Source: Methylobacterium sp. J-078
GTDB lineage: Bacteria > Pseudomonadota > Alphaproteobacteria > Rhizobiales > Beijerinckiaceae
DNA: 64,000 bases
Direction of reading: 5' to 3'
NCBI RefSeq assembly: GCF_022829285.1
Contig: NZ_JAKSYI010000132.1
Location: 186,001 to 250,000, forward strand
Shown in pieces: positions 36,976 to 46,600 of this stretch (positions are counted from its first letter, which is position 1; each line of letters opens with the position of its first letter). The notes below the pieces were generated by a model. The model was not told where the DNA came from. It saw only the letters and a list, made by a program, of their open reading frames with translations, and did not search any database. The position numbers were made by a program, and so were the translations under genes.

Positions 36976-38916
36976 CTACCCGGCCCCGATCCCCCGCCCC
37001 TTCAGGCTGGCGCCGATCTCGTCGAGGACGCCGGCATCGTCGATGGTCGGCGGGGTCGTCCAGGGCTCACCGTCGGCGATGCGCTTCATGGTCCCGCGCA
37101 GGATCTTGCCCGAGCGGGTCTTGGGCAGCCGCTGCACGGTGAGCGCCAGCTTAAAGGCCGCCACGGGCCCGATCTGCTCGCGGACCAGGGCCACGAGCTC
37201 GTCCTCGATCACGTCCGTCGGGCGCTCCACCCCCGATTTCAGCACCACGAAGCCGCAGGGCTGCTCGCCCTTGAGGGCGTCGCGGATGCCGATCACCGCG
37301 CATTCGGCGACATCCGGGTGGCTCGCCAGCACCGCCTCCATGCCGCCGGTGGAAAGCCGGTGCCCCGCGACATTGATGATGTCGTCGGTGCGGCCGAGCA
37401 CGGTGACGTAGCCGTCCGCATCGACGATGCCGGCGTCCGAGGTGTCGTACCAGCCTGGATAGGTGGTGAGGTAGCTCGACCGGAAGCGCTCCTCCGAGCC
37501 CCAGAGGGTGGGCAGGCAGCCCGGTGGCAGGGGCAGCCGCAGGGCGATGGTGCCCATCGTGCCGGCGGGCACCGGCTTCCCGGCCTCGTCGAGGACGGCG
37601 AGGTCGTAGCCCGGCATCGGCACGCAGGCGCTGCCGTGCTTGACCGGCAACCGGCCGAGCCCGACGGGATTGCCCGCGATGGCCCAGCCGGTCTCGGTCT
37701 GCCACCAATGGTCGATGACCGGCCGGTCGAGGGCCCGCTCGGCCCAGGCCACGGAATCGGGGTCGGCCCGCTCGCCGGCCAGGAACAGGGAGCGGAAGGC
37801 AGAGAGGTCGTAGGCGCCGACCCGCTCGGCGCGCGGGTCTTCCTTCTTGACGGCGCGGAGTGCGGTGGGGGCCGTGAACAGGCAGGCGGCGCCATAGTCC
37901 GAGACCACCCGCCAGAGGGCACCGGCATCGGGCGTCCCCACCGGCTTGCCCTCGTAGAGCACCGTGGTGCAGCCGTGCAGGAGCGGCGCGTAGACGATGT
38001 AGGAATGGCCCACCACCCAGCCGATGTCGGAGGCGCAGAAGTAGGTTTCGCCCGGCGCCACGTCGTAGAGGTTGGGCATCGACCAGGCGAGCGCCACGCA
38101 ATAGCCGCCGGTGTCGCGCACCACGCCCTTGGGCTTCCCGGTCGTGCCGGAGGTGTAGAGGATGTAGAGCGGATCGGTGGCCGCCACGTTCACGCAGTCC
38201 GCCCGCCGCCCCTCGGCCGCCGCCCGCGCCACCGTTTCGGCCCAGTCGTGGTCGCGCCCCGGCACGAGGTCGGCCGTCGCCTGCGGGCGCTGGAGGATCA
38301 GGCAGGCGCCCGGCTTGTGCACGGAGGCCGCGAGGGCGGCGTCGAGCAGCGGCTTGTAGGCGACGACCCGGCTCGGCTCGATGCCGCAGGAGGCAGCGAG
38401 CACCACTTTCGGCGCGGCATCCGCGATACGGATGGCGAGTTCGTTGGCGGCGAACCCGCCGAACACCACGGAATGGACGGCCCCGAGTCGCGCGCAGGCG
38501 AGCATGCCGAACAGGGCCTCAGGCACCATCGGCATGTAGATGACGACCCGGTCGCCCCGGCCGACGCCGAGGTCGTGCAGCACCCCGGCGAGAACCGCCA
38601 CCGCGTCGCGCAACGCCGCGTAGGTGATCCGCCGCTTCGTGCCGGTGACGGGCGAATCGTACAGGATCGCCGCCTGGTCGCCGCGGCCCCCCTCGGCATG
38701 CCGGTCCACGGCGTTGTGGCAGGCGTTCAGGGTGGCGTCGGGGAACCAGCGGCCATAGGCGCCGGCCGATCCGTCGAAGGCGCGGGTGGGCGGACGCGCC
38801 CAGTCGATCGCCCGAGCCGCATCGAGCCAGAATGCCTCGGGGTCGCGTAGCGAGGCCGCGTGGACCTCGGCGTAGGTGCCGGGCGGCGGGTTCGGGGCGT
38901 CGGGCGTGGCGTCCAT
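36976..38916 (-). CDS. prpE: Propionyl-CoA synthetase
   Basis: A 646-residue AMP-forming acyl-CoA ligase. The phosphate loop is YTSGTTGKPKG; WWQTETGW and DVAECAVIGIRDALKGE follow, and the catalytic C-terminal Lys lies in KTRSGKILR. PrpE-type features are the early ATLNACHNAVDRHAE and the GYCVALAWSM segment after the phosphate loop. It activates propionate (and perhaps acetate or acrylate) to the CoA ester. It is monocistronic here; no prpBCD is present. Confidence 0.9.
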   Translation of the reverse strand: MDATPDAPNPPPGTYAEVHAASLRDPEAFWLDAARAIDWARPPTRAFDGSAGAYGRWFPDATLNACHNAVDRHAEGGRGDQAAILYDSPVTGTKRRITYAALRDAVAVLAGVLHDLGVGRGDRVVIYMPMVPEALFGMLACARLGAVHSVVFGGFAANELAIRIADAAPKVVLAASCGIEPSRVVAYKPLLDAALAASVHKPGACLILQRPQATADLVPGRDHDWAETVARAAAEGRRADCVNVAATDPLYILYTSGTTGKPKGVVRDTGGYCVALAWSMPNLYDVAPGETYFCASDIGWVVGHSYIVYAPLLHGCTTVLYEGKPVGTPDAGALWRVVSDYGAACLFTAPTALRAVKKEDPRAERVGAYDLSAFRSLFLAGERADPDSVAWAERALDRPVIDHWWQTETGWAIAGNPVGLGRLPVKHGSACVPMPGYDLAVLDEAGKPVPAGTMGTIALRLPLPPGCLPTLWGSEERFRSSYLTTYPGWYDTSDAGIVDADGYVTVLGRTDDIINVAGHRLSTGGMEAVLASHPDVAECAVIGIRDALKGEQPCGFVVLKSGVERPTDVIEDELVALVREQIGPVAAFKLALTVQRLPKTRSGKILRGTMKRIADGEPWTTPPTIDDAGVLDEIGASLKGRGIGAG

Positions 38917-39021
38917 GGCGTATCCTGCGCGACCGGTCGTGGCTGCCGGTTTCTCCGCACTCTACCGGAATTTACGCCGCCGGACTGCTTCGCCATCCTG
39001 CCGAACGGTTTGAAACGAAAA

Positions 39022-39046
39022 CCGCCGCCCTGGGGACCAGCGGCGG
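39022..39046 (-). terminator. Intrinsic terminator of the YdcH gene
   Basis: Hairpin CCGCCGC / GCGGCGG 44 bp beyond the stop at 39090, followed leftward by TTTTCGTTTC. It ends the short leftward YdcH-like transcript. Confidence 0.82.
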
Positions 39047-39089
39047 CGGCGAACGCTCTAGAGACGATGAGGTGGTGGCGGACCGGCCG

Positions 39090-39272
39090 CTAGTGCAGCG
39101 CGTCTGATTCGGTTCGCAGGCGGTTCATCTCATCCTTGAGGTGGAGCTTGCGTCTCTTGAGCTCTGCGATGCGCAGATCGTTCGCCGAGGGTCGGATGGT
39201 GGCGTCGTGGATTTCCCGCTCGAGGGCTTCGTGCTTGCGGGCGAGCTGGGTGAGATGCGTCTGCAGTGACAT
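39090..39272 (-). CDS. YdcH/DUF465 small coiled-coil protein
   Basis: A 60-residue cytoplasmic protein of the DUF465 family, a helical hairpin. It shows the family pattern LARKHEALEREIHDA, then ELKRRKLHLKDEMNRLR. Function is unknown. It is divergent from a second DUF465 gene 194 bp away; such pairs upstream of purE recur in Rhizobiales. Confidence 0.88.
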   Translation of the reverse strand: MSLQTHLTQLARKHEALEREIHDATIRPSANDLRIAELKRRKLHLKDEMNRLRTESDALH

Positions 39273-39466
39273 GAGCTGTGTCTCCTGTCTCGTTTCGACG
39301 GGGGCAGACTGACATATGATCAGCCGGCTGTCGAAGGCTATCGACGGCTAGGCTTGACGGATGTTTGTGCAGGCGGATGGTTGTGCAGGAGCGGCGGCGG
39401 GTTCTTGCCGAGGCCGACCGGCTGTCGCATGGTCTGCCCCGAAGGCGTCCCGGGGCATCAGGTGCG

Positions 39467-39685
39467 ATGGCGGTCCAGTTCGATAACGATGCATCGGTGG
39501 AACCGGCCGACGAGTTGGCGCGGCTGAAGCAGGAACACCGGGACCTCGACGGCGCCATCGACGCCCTCGAACTCGGGGTGGTGGCCGATCAACTCCAGAT
39601 CCAGCGCCTGAAGAAGCGCAAGCTCTCCCTGCGCGACCGGATCTCGTATCTCGAGGACCAGATCACCCCCGACATCATCGCCTGA
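39467..39685 (+). CDS. YdcH/DUF465 small coiled-coil protein, paralogue
   Basis: A 72-residue paralogue of the 39090 protein: ELARLKQEHRDLDGAIDAL, then IQRLKKRKLSLRDRISYLE. ATG 39467 is chosen since the preceding in-frame sequence lacks the family pattern; longer starts from 39365 are possible. It reads toward purE, 137 bp ahead, and may share its promoter region. Confidence 0.85.
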   Translation: MAVQFDNDASVEPADELARLKQEHRDLDGAIDALELGVVADQLQIQRLKKRKLSLRDRISYLEDQITPDIIA

Positions 39686-39822
39686 CCGGGGCCCGGCGGA
39701 CCGGCCTCGGCCTCGGTCCCGCCTTGCGGGCGCGCCACCGCTTTTGTATTCGGCGTTCCTAAGGGTCGTGGCGCGTCGCACGGCCCATCTCAACCACATG
39801 ATCGCGAAGGGATCTGACGACC

Positions 39823-40320
39823 ATGGCGGGAGCCTCCCCGGTCGCGATCATCATGGGCAGCCAGTCGGACTGGGCGACCATGCGGCATGCCGCCGAGACG
39901 CTGGATGCGCTCGGCGTTGCCCATGACGACCGCATCGTCTCGGCCCATCGCACCCCCGACCGCCTCGTCGCCTTCGCCAAGGGGGCCAAGGCCGAAGGAT
40001 TCCGGGTGGTGATCGCGGGTGCCGGCGGTGCGGCCCACCTGCCCGGCATGACGGCGGCGATGACCCCCCTCCCCGTCCTCGGCGTGCCGGTGGAATCGAA
40101 GGCCCTTTCGGGGCAGGACAGCCTGCTCTCCATCGTGCAGATGCCCGCCGGCATCCCGGTTGGCACCCTCGCCATCGGCCGGGCGGGCGCGGTCAACGCC
40201 GCGCTGCTCGCCGCCGCCATCCTCGCCCTCACCGACGCGGACCTCGCCGCACGGCTCGAAGCCTGGCGCGCCGCCCAGACCGCGAGCGTCGCCGAAACCC
40301 CGCAGAGCGACTTACTCTGA
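39823..40320 (+). CDS. purE: 5-(carboxyamino)imidazole ribonucleotide mutase
   Basis: Class I PurE of purine synthesis, moving the carboxylate of N5-CAIR to C4. 165 residues. It has the substrate-binding IIMGSQSDWATM, the conserved SAHRTPD and AGAGGAAHLPGM with the catalytic His, and GVPVESKALSGQDSLLSIVQMP. It is 13 bp ahead of purK, with which it works in sequence. Confidence 0.97.
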   Translation: MAGASPVAIIMGSQSDWATMRHAAETLDALGVAHDDRIVSAHRTPDRLVAFAKGAKAEGFRVVIAGAGGAAHLPGMTAAMTPLPVLGVPVESKALSGQDSLLSIVQMPAGIPVGTLAIGRAGAVNAALLAAAILALTDADLAARLEAWRAAQTASVAETPQSDLL

Positions 40321-40333
40321 AAAGCACCTTGCC

Positions 40334-41458
40334 TTGACCTCCATCCCCTCCATCCGCCCCGGTGCGACCCTCGGTATCGTGGGCGGCGGCCAGCTCGGCC
40401 GCATGATCGCCCTCGCGGCCGCGAATTACGGCCTGCGGGTCCACGTCTTCGCCCCCGACGCCGACAGCCCGGCCTTCGACGTCTCGGCCGAGGCCACGAT
40501 CGCGGCCTATGACGACGTCGAGGCCCTGGCGCGCTTTGCCGCCAGCGTCGACGTGGTCACTTACGAGTTCGAGAACATCCCGGCGCGGGCCGCCGAGGCC
40601 CTGGCCGCCAAGGCGCCCCTGCACCCGAACGCCGCGGCGCTCGCCACGACCCAGGACCGGCTGACCGAGAAGCGCTTCATCAACGATCTCGGTATCGAGA
40701 CCGCGCCGTTCCGTGCCGTCGACACGGCCGAGGACCTTGCCCGGGCGCTGGCCGAGATCGGCCGCCCGGCGGTGCTGAAGACGCGCCGCTTCGGCTACGA
40801 CGGCAAGGGCCAGCGCATGATCCGGGCCGAAAGCGAGGCCGATGCCGCGGTGATCGATCCCGCCGCGATTCTCGCCGAATTCAACGGCGCGCCCTGCATC
40901 CTGGAAGGCTTCGTGCCGTTCGAGGCGGAGGTGTCGGTCGTCGCCGCCCGCGGGGCCGACGGGGCCTTCGCGGCCTACGACCCCTGCGCCAACGAGCACC
41001 GCGACCACATCCTCGCCGTCACCCGCGTCCCCGCCCCCGGCATCGCGCCGCAGACCGAGGCCGCCGCCATCGGTATCGCCCGCCGAATCGCCGAGGCGCT
41101 GGACTATGTCGGCGTGCTGGCGGTGGAGATGTTCCTCGTGCCGCAGGCGGACGGCCCCGCCCGGGTCGTCGTCAACGAGATCGCCCCCCGCGTCCACAAT
41201 TCCGGCCACTGGACCATCGAGGGCGCGACGACATCGCAATTCGCCCAGCACGTCCGCGCCGTCTGCGGCTGGCCGCTCGGCGATTCGGCCCGGGTCGGCG
41301 GCATGGCGGTGGAGATGCACAACCTCATCGGCGGCGACGTCGACGACTGGGCCGCGATCCTCGGCCGGCCGGGGGCGCAACTGCACCTCTACGGCAAGGG
41401 CGAGGCCCGGCCCGGACGCAAGATGGGCCACGTCACCCAGCTTCTCCCGAAGGCCTGA
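40334..41458 (+). CDS. purK: 5-(carboxyamino)imidazole ribonucleotide synthase
   Basis: An ATP-grasp enzyme adding bicarbonate to AIR, giving the substrate for PurE. About 374 residues. It opens with the dinucleotide-like GIVGGGQLGRMIALAAANYG, then the ATP-grasp LKTRRFGYDGKGQ and the C-terminal EIAPRVHNSGHWTIEGATTSQF. I chose TTG at 40334, directly before conserved sequence and 13 bp after the purE stop; no ATG is available there. Confidence 0.95.
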   Translation: MTSIPSIRPGATLGIVGGGQLGRMIALAAANYGLRVHVFAPDADSPAFDVSAEATIAAYDDVEALARFAASVDVVTYEFENIPARAAEALAAKAPLHPNAAALATTQDRLTEKRFINDLGIETAPFRAVDTAEDLARALAEIGRPAVLKTRRFGYDGKGQRMIRAESEADAAVIDPAAILAEFNGAPCILEGFVPFEAEVSVVAARGADGAFAAYDPCANEHRDHILAVTRVPAPGIAPQTEAAAIGIARRIAEALDYVGVLAVEMFLVPQADGPARVVVNEIAPRVHNSGHWTIEGATTSQFAQHVRAVCGWPLGDSARVGGMAVEMHNLIGGDVDDWAAILGRPGAQLHLYGKGEARPGRKMGHVTQLLPKA

Positions 41459-41719
41459 GGGGCGTGCCGAACCGCGGCCCGATTGCGACACCCGCCCGGC
41501 AACCGACGGCCCCGCCGGCCCTTTCGGACGGTCCCGCAGGGCGGGCCATACCTTCGCCACATCGAGCCGCTTGAGCGGAACCCGGCACCGATTTTAAGCG
41601 CGCATTCACCGCGATGCGGAATGGTGCCGGCGCGGCCGGCCCCCAGTGTGCGGGTGCTGGCGCGGGTTGCGATCGATTAGGGGGCGGCGTCGCGCGCGAC
41701 GCCGGGGGGAGCGAGGACC

Positions 41720-42595
41720 ATGACGGTTTTGAAGCTGCGGGCATCGAAGGCGGGGCTGATCGGGGCCACGGCGCTCGTGGCGGCCGCCCTTGCCGGCTGC
41801 GAGACCTATGGCGGCGGTGCCACGGCATCGCGCCAGTTCGCCGTGCTCGAATCCGACCAGACGGGCGCCACCACGGTCAACATCGCTTCGCTCAGCGAGG
41901 TGATCCAGCGCAATCCCAACGATGCGGCGGCCTACGTCACGCGCGGCGCGGCCTATGCCCGGGCCGGCCAGTTCAACGACGCCATCGGCGACTTCACCAA
42001 GGCGGTGCAGATCGACCCGAACTCGGCTTCGGCCTACAACAACCGGGCGCTGGCCAACCGCCAGATCGGCCGCAACGACGCCGCGCTGCAGGATTTCTCG
42101 AAGTCCATCTCGGCGGACCCGAACTACGCGCCGGCCTATATCGGCCGTGCCAACGTGCTGCGCGCCCAGGGCGACCTCGACGGCGCCACCTCCGACCTCA
42201 ACCGCGCGATCAGCCTCGCGCCCGAATCGGCCGAGGCCTACCATGCCCGCGGCCTCGTCCGTCAGAAGCAGGGCCAAAACACCCAGGCCATCGCGGATTT
42301 CGACGCCGCCATCGATCGCAACCCCTTCGTGGCGGCGCCCTACGCGGCGCGTGGCCAGAGCCTGATCGCCACCAACCAGTACGACAAGGCGATCGAGGAC
42401 TACAACGCGGCGCTCAACGTCAACAACAAGGACGCCACCTCCTGGGCCTATCGCGGCCTCGCCTACGAGAAGTCGAACCGCAAGAAGGAAGCGGCGGAGA
42501 GCTATCAGCGCGCCGCGCAGATCGAGCCCGGCAATCCGGTGGCCAAGCAGGGCCTCGGCCGCGTCCAGGGCGGCGTCGGCTCGCTGTTCAACTAG
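41720..42595 (+). CDS. TPR lipoprotein
   Basis: A 291-residue exported lipoprotein, with a lipobox ALAGC (Cys27). The body is five or more 34-residue TPR units (for example DAAAYVTRGAAYARAGQFN and SASAYNNRALANRQIGRND). It resembles NlpI-type proteins that act as scaffolds for peptidoglycan hydrolases, but partners here are unknown. A GGGGGAGCGAGG ribosome site precedes the ATG. The 260 bp between purK and this gene hold no recognisable gene. Confidence 0.87.
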   Translation: MTVLKLRASKAGLIGATALVAAALAGCETYGGGATASRQFAVLESDQTGATTVNIASLSEVIQRNPNDAAAYVTRGAAYARAGQFNDAIGDFTKAVQIDPNSASAYNNRALANRQIGRNDAALQDFSKSISADPNYAPAYIGRANVLRAQGDLDGATSDLNRAISLAPESAEAYHARGLVRQKQGQNTQAIADFDAAIDRNPFVAAPYAARGQSLIATNQYDKAIEDYNAALNVNNKDATSWAYRGLAYEKSNRKKEAAESYQRAAQIEPGNPVAKQGLGRVQGGVGSLFN

Positions 42596-42644
42596 CGCGT
42601 CGCCGCAGCGCCAGTGCTTTCGGGAGCTTGGGCGCCAGGCGGAG

Positions 42645-43688
42645 CTAACCGCCGGCGACCACGACGAGGCGCTGCACCTCGCCGCGCAGGTAGGCCCGCA
42701 GGAACTTCTCGTAATCCTTGAACGAGACGCAGCCATTCGAGGCGCCGCTCGCCCCCAGCATGTAGGTGTGCGCGAGGAGGCCGACCCGGCCGTGCACCGC
42801 CTCCGGCCCTCCGACGGGATGGAGGCGCAGGGCGCGCACGCCGTGGAAGGGCTGCTCGCGCTCGGTGATGTCGTAGGTGCCGACCGGGGTCGGCCCCTTC
42901 ATGCGGACATGCACGTGGGCGGGATCGTCCATGCTCTCGCCGAGCCCCGAATGCGCCTCGAGTTTCTCGCCGTTCGGAAGCGTCACCACCCTGGCGCGGA
43001 TGTCGTAGACCGCGACGCCGCCGGTGCCGCGCGGCACGAGGTTCAGGGCCCTGCGGAAGACATCCTCGGCGGGCTTCGTCTCGAGGGCCGCGTAGGCGAG
43101 GCGCGGCGGTTCGGGATTCTCGATGCCGAACAGTTTCTCGACGAACGAGCGGGTGTCCTCCGGCGGGGCTGCGGCGACGGGCAGGGCCTGGCGCGCGGCG
43201 GAGCGCGGCGCGCGCGATGCGGCCCGGCCCGAACGAAACTCGGGGGGACGCGGCACCGGGAGCGGGACCAGCCGCGGCACCAGGGGCGGCGCGACGGCGG
43301 CGAGGGTGGATGATGGCGCCGGCACGGCGTCCGGAGCCGACGGCTCGGGTGCGGCCGTCGCGAGGGCGGTCTCGGGCGTCGCAGCGGGCGTTTCGCCCTG
43401 CGCGCGTTCGGCGGGCACGGCGGGCGCCTGCGTCTCGGGTGCGGACGCCGCCGCGATTTCGGCCGCCTCCGGCTCCGGCACGGCCGAAATCAGCGGCGCG
43501 GTGGCCACGGCGTCCTGCAGGGCCGGTTTCGGCTGCCGGGACCAGTCAGCTAGGCCACCCCCGAGGAGGACGGCCAGCGCGAGCGTGCCACCGGCGGCGA
43601 CGCCCGGCCAGATCCGCCTGGGGGGCGCGGTCGGGCCGACCCTGACATCGGTGACCTGGATATCGTCGGATTTGGCAGGGTCGATCAT
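42645..43688 (-). CDS. DUF2778 (Tlde1-like) L,D-transpeptidase-type protein
   Basis: A 347-residue membrane-anchored protein. One TM segment lies near the N-terminus (VAAGGTLALAVLLGGGLADW), then a long Pro/Ala/Glu linker, then a C-terminal catalytic domain. The active-site pattern has His307 (in AHTYMLGASG) and Cys320 (in SNGCVSF); classical YkuD enzymes have SHGC where this has SNGC. The family acts on peptidoglycan peptides; some members are T6SS effectors, but the anchor and lack of T6SS genes suggest a housekeeping wall role. Confidence 0.8.
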   Translation of the reverse strand: MIDPAKSDDIQVTDVRVGPTAPPRRIWPGVAAGGTLALAVLLGGGLADWSRQPKPALQDAVATAPLISAVPEPEAAEIAAASAPETQAPAVPAERAQGETPAATPETALATAAPEPSAPDAVPAPSSTLAAVAPPLVPRLVPLPVPRPPEFRSGRAASRAPRSAARQALPVAAAPPEDTRSFVEKLFGIENPEPPRLAYAALETKPAEDVFRRALNLVPRGTGGVAVYDIRARVVTLPNGEKLEAHSGLGESMDDPAHVHVRMKGPTPVGTYDITEREQPFHGVRALRLHPVGGPEAVHGRVGLLAHTYMLGASGASNGCVSFKDYEKFLRAYLRGEVQRLVVVAGG

Positions 43689-43995
43689 GGTCAGCGCGGT
43701 CCGCCGTTCCGGGCCGGCGCCGATGCCGGTCCCTCCATCCGCGCCCTTGCAGGCTCGGGCGACGAACGTGGAAGTATTCGCCCGTCACGCGGGCATCTCA
43801 TTCGGCCGGACAGACATTTTGATGGCGGCATTGTGCCGACTTTGGGCGCCTATACTCGTCGAAGCGGCACTGGTCTGGTCTTTGGGATCCTCGAACAGAT
43901 CCCGGCGGGCCGCCGAACCTTATCGTTCCGGCTTCGCAAACATAGGATGGGGCGCGGTCGGCGTATTCCGCGCCGGCGGGCCCACCAGCCCGGGT
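43689..43995. other. 307-bp intergenic region
   Basis: Gap between the DUF2778 gene (which reads away) and the glpX stop. It must hold the DUF2778 promoter. I see no gene, hairpin with U-run or repeat in it. Confidence 0.55.
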
Positions 43996-44982
43996 TCAGG
44001 CGTCGCCGAGCAGGCGGTGCTCGCAGAGCATGCGCCGGACCGTCCCGCTGGCCGAGCGGTAGACCACGGTCTCGGTCTCGATCAGGCCGGGCCGGAAGCG
44101 GACGCCCCTGAGGAGGGCGCCGTCGGTCACGCCGGTGGCCGCGACGATGACGTCGCCGCGGGCCATGTCGTGCAACTCGTACTTCCGGTTCGGATCGCTG
44201 ATGCCCATCCGGGCGGCGCGCTCGCGCTTGTCGTGGCTGTCGAGGATCAGGCGGCCCTGCATGTGGCCGCCGATGCAGCGCAGCACCCCGGCGGCGATGA
44301 CGCCCTCGGGGGCCGCGCCGATACCGAGATAAATGTCGGCACCCGTGGCGTCGGCGTTGGCGGTGTGGATGATGCCCGCGATGTCGCCGTCCGAGATCAG
44401 GCGGATGCCGGCCCCGGTCTCCCGCACCGCCGCCACGAGCTGCATGTGGCGCGGCCGGTCGAGGATGATCGCGGTGATCTGGGCGGGGTCGACGCCCTTG
44501 TGCCGGGCAAGCGCCCCGATATTGTCCGCCGGGCTGGCATCGAGATCGACGAGGCCCGCCGGATAGCCCGGGCCGATGGCGATCTTCTGCATGTAGACGT
44601 CGGGAGCGGCGAGCAGCGAGCCGGCTTCCGCCAGGGCGGTGACCGCGATGGCGCCGGGCATGTCCTTGGCGCAGAGGGTCGTGCCCTCCAGGGGGTCGAC
44701 GGCGATGTCGACCTTCGGGCCGTCGCCGGTGCCGAGGCGCTCGCCGATATAGAGCATCGGGGCGTTGTCGCGCTCGCCTTCGCCGATCACGACGGTGCCG
44801 TCGATAGGCAGCAGGTTGAGTTCGAGGCGCATGGCGTCGACGGCGGCCTGGTCGGCCTCCTTCTCGCGGCCCTGCCCGCGCAGGCGGGCGGCGGCGATGG
44901 CCGCCCGCTCGGTGACGCGCGCGAGTTCGAGGGTCAGGGACCGAGCCACCGGCGCGCGGAGTTCACGATTGTCACCGGACAT
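43996..44982 (-). CDS. glpX: Class II fructose-1,6-bisphosphatase
   Basis: A 328-residue Li+-sensitive phosphatase of the GlpX type, dephosphorylating fructose-1,6-bisphosphate (and often sedoheptulose-1,7-bisphosphate) in gluconeogenesis or carbon-assimilation cycles. The metal loops are GEGERDNAPMLYIGE and DPLEGTT; GIGAAPEGVIAAGVLRCIGG is the conserved GGxPEG-type loop. It follows hom on the same strand across 130 bp, a frequent alphaproteobacterial pairing. Confidence 0.96.
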   Translation of the reverse strand: MSGDNRELRAPVARSLTLELARVTERAAIAAARLRGQGREKEADQAAVDAMRLELNLLPIDGTVVIGEGERDNAPMLYIGERLGTGDGPKVDIAVDPLEGTTLCAKDMPGAIAVTALAEAGSLLAAPDVYMQKIAIGPGYPAGLVDLDASPADNIGALARHKGVDPAQITAIILDRPRHMQLVAAVRETGAGIRLISDGDIAGIIHTANADATGADIYLGIGAAPEGVIAAGVLRCIGGHMQGRLILDSHDKRERAARMGISDPNRKYELHDMARGDVIVAATGVTDGALLRGVRFRPGLIETETVVYRSASGTVRRMLCEHRLLGDA

Positions 44983-45112
44983 GTAAGCCTTGAGTCCCTT
45001 CGCGTGTCTGTCGGCGCTCTCTATGAACTAAAATGCGCCGAGGAAATGAGGTTTCCCGACCTTGCACGCACTTTTCTTCACGGATCCGGCTTCAGGTTCG
45101 AGGGCCAGGCGG

Positions 45113-46435
45113 CTACTCGCGCTCGATCCGGATCAGTTGGGGTGCCTCGGCGAGCAGCCCGTCGGCCGCGATGGCGTCGAGGGCGTCCCGAATCGTGCCC
45201 TCGGTGGCGGCGTAGGTGATGAGGACCAGGGGCACCGGCTGGCCCGAGCGGCCGTGCGGGTCCTTCGAGGCCGCGCTCTCGGAGCGCCGCTGCAGGATGC
45301 TCTCGATGGAGATGTCGCGCTCGGCCATGCGGGTGGCGACGCCCGCGGCGACGCCGGGGCGGTCGTGCACGGTGAGGCGGATGTAGTAGCCGCCCTCGTG
45401 CCGCTGCATGGCGACGCGCTGCGACGGGCTCAAGCTGGCCGAGGGGCGCCCGAAGGTCGGGCGGCGGGTGCCGGCGGCGATGTCGGTGATGTCGGAGACG
45501 ACGGCCGAGGCGGTGGCCTCTCCGCCGGCGCCGGGGCCGATCAGGGTGAGTTCGCCCACCGCGTCGGCGTCGATGGTGACGGCGTTGGTCACGCCCATGA
45601 CCTGGGCGATGGCCGAGGATTTCGGCACCATGGTCGGGTGCACCCGCTGCTCGATGCCGCCGGCCGCGGCCTGCGCGACGCCCAGGAGCTTGATCCGGTA
45701 GCCGAGCTCCTCGGCCATGGTCAGGTCGAGGGGTTGGATCGCCGAGATGCCCTCCACGGAGACGCCCTCGGCGTCGATCTCGGTGCCGAAGGCGAGGCTC
45801 GTCAGGATCGCGAGCTTGTGGGCGGTGTCGAAGCCCTCGACGTCGAAGGTCGGGTCGGCCTCGGCGTAGCCGAGGGCCTGGGCGTCCTTGAGGCAGGCCT
45901 CGAAGGTCAGGCCTTCGCGCTCCATCCGGGTGAGGATGTAGTTGCAGGTGCCGTTCATGATCCCGTAGACGCGCGATACGGCGTTGCCGGTCAGGCCCTC
46001 GCGCAGGGCCTTGATCACCGGGATGCCGCCGGCGACGGAGGCCTCGTAGGCGAGCGCCACGCCCGCCGCCTCGGCCTGCCGGGCGAGTGCCGCGCCGTGC
46101 TTGGCCAGCAGCGCCTTGTTGGCGGTGACCACGTGCTTGCCGGACGCCAGTGCCGCCTCGACCGTCTCCCGGGCCGGTCCCTCGGCGCCGCCGATGAGCT
46201 CGACCACGCAATCGACCTCGCCGGAGGTCGCCAGGGCAACGGGATCGTCGAACCAGGTCACGCCGGCAAGGTCGAGGCCGCGGTCGCGGCCCCGGTCGCG
46301 CGACGAGACGGCGGTGACGCGAATCGTCCGCCCGCTGGTCCGGCCGAGGGCCTCGGCCCGGCGGGCGACCATCCGGACGACGGCGGCGCCGACGGTGCCG
46401 AGGCCGGCAACGCCGAGGCGAAGGCTCTGTGTCAT
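45113..46435 (-). CDS. hom: Homoserine dehydrogenase
   Basis: A 440-residue NAD(P)-dependent enzyme converting aspartate semialdehyde to homoserine for threonine and methionine. The N-terminal Rossmann fold begins GVAGLGTVGAAVVRM; the catalytic region includes ANKALLAKHG and AYEASVAGGIPVI; the C-terminal part (about 355-440, IRLTVHDRPGVAAGVATRM) is an ACT domain for threonine feedback. ATG 46435 was chosen just before the Rossmann strand. Confidence 0.97.
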   Translation of the reverse strand: MTQSLRLGVAGLGTVGAAVVRMVARRAEALGRTSGRTIRVTAVSSRDRGRDRGLDLAGVTWFDDPVALATSGEVDCVVELIGGAEGPARETVEAALASGKHVVTANKALLAKHGAALARQAEAAGVALAYEASVAGGIPVIKALREGLTGNAVSRVYGIMNGTCNYILTRMEREGLTFEACLKDAQALGYAEADPTFDVEGFDTAHKLAILTSLAFGTEIDAEGVSVEGISAIQPLDLTMAEELGYRIKLLGVAQAAAGGIEQRVHPTMVPKSSAIAQVMGVTNAVTIDADAVGELTLIGPGAGGEATASAVVSDITDIAAGTRRPTFGRPSASLSPSQRVAMQRHEGGYYIRLTVHDRPGVAAGVATRMAERDISIESILQRRSESAASKDPHGRSGQPVPLVLITYAATEGTIRDALDAIAADGLLAEAPQLIRIERE

Positions 46436-46600
46436 GGTGTGTTCCGTCACTCTGTCGCGCCGTGGACCTGCCGCGTCCGGCGGCGGTGCGGGCCCGGCGT
46501 CGGTCGGCGGAGGCGAATGCCGCGCTCGACGCGGCCCGATCTTCTGCAACGATTTGGCAGGAGGCGCAACAAAACGGCCGGCCGCTGAAGACCCGCCGGG

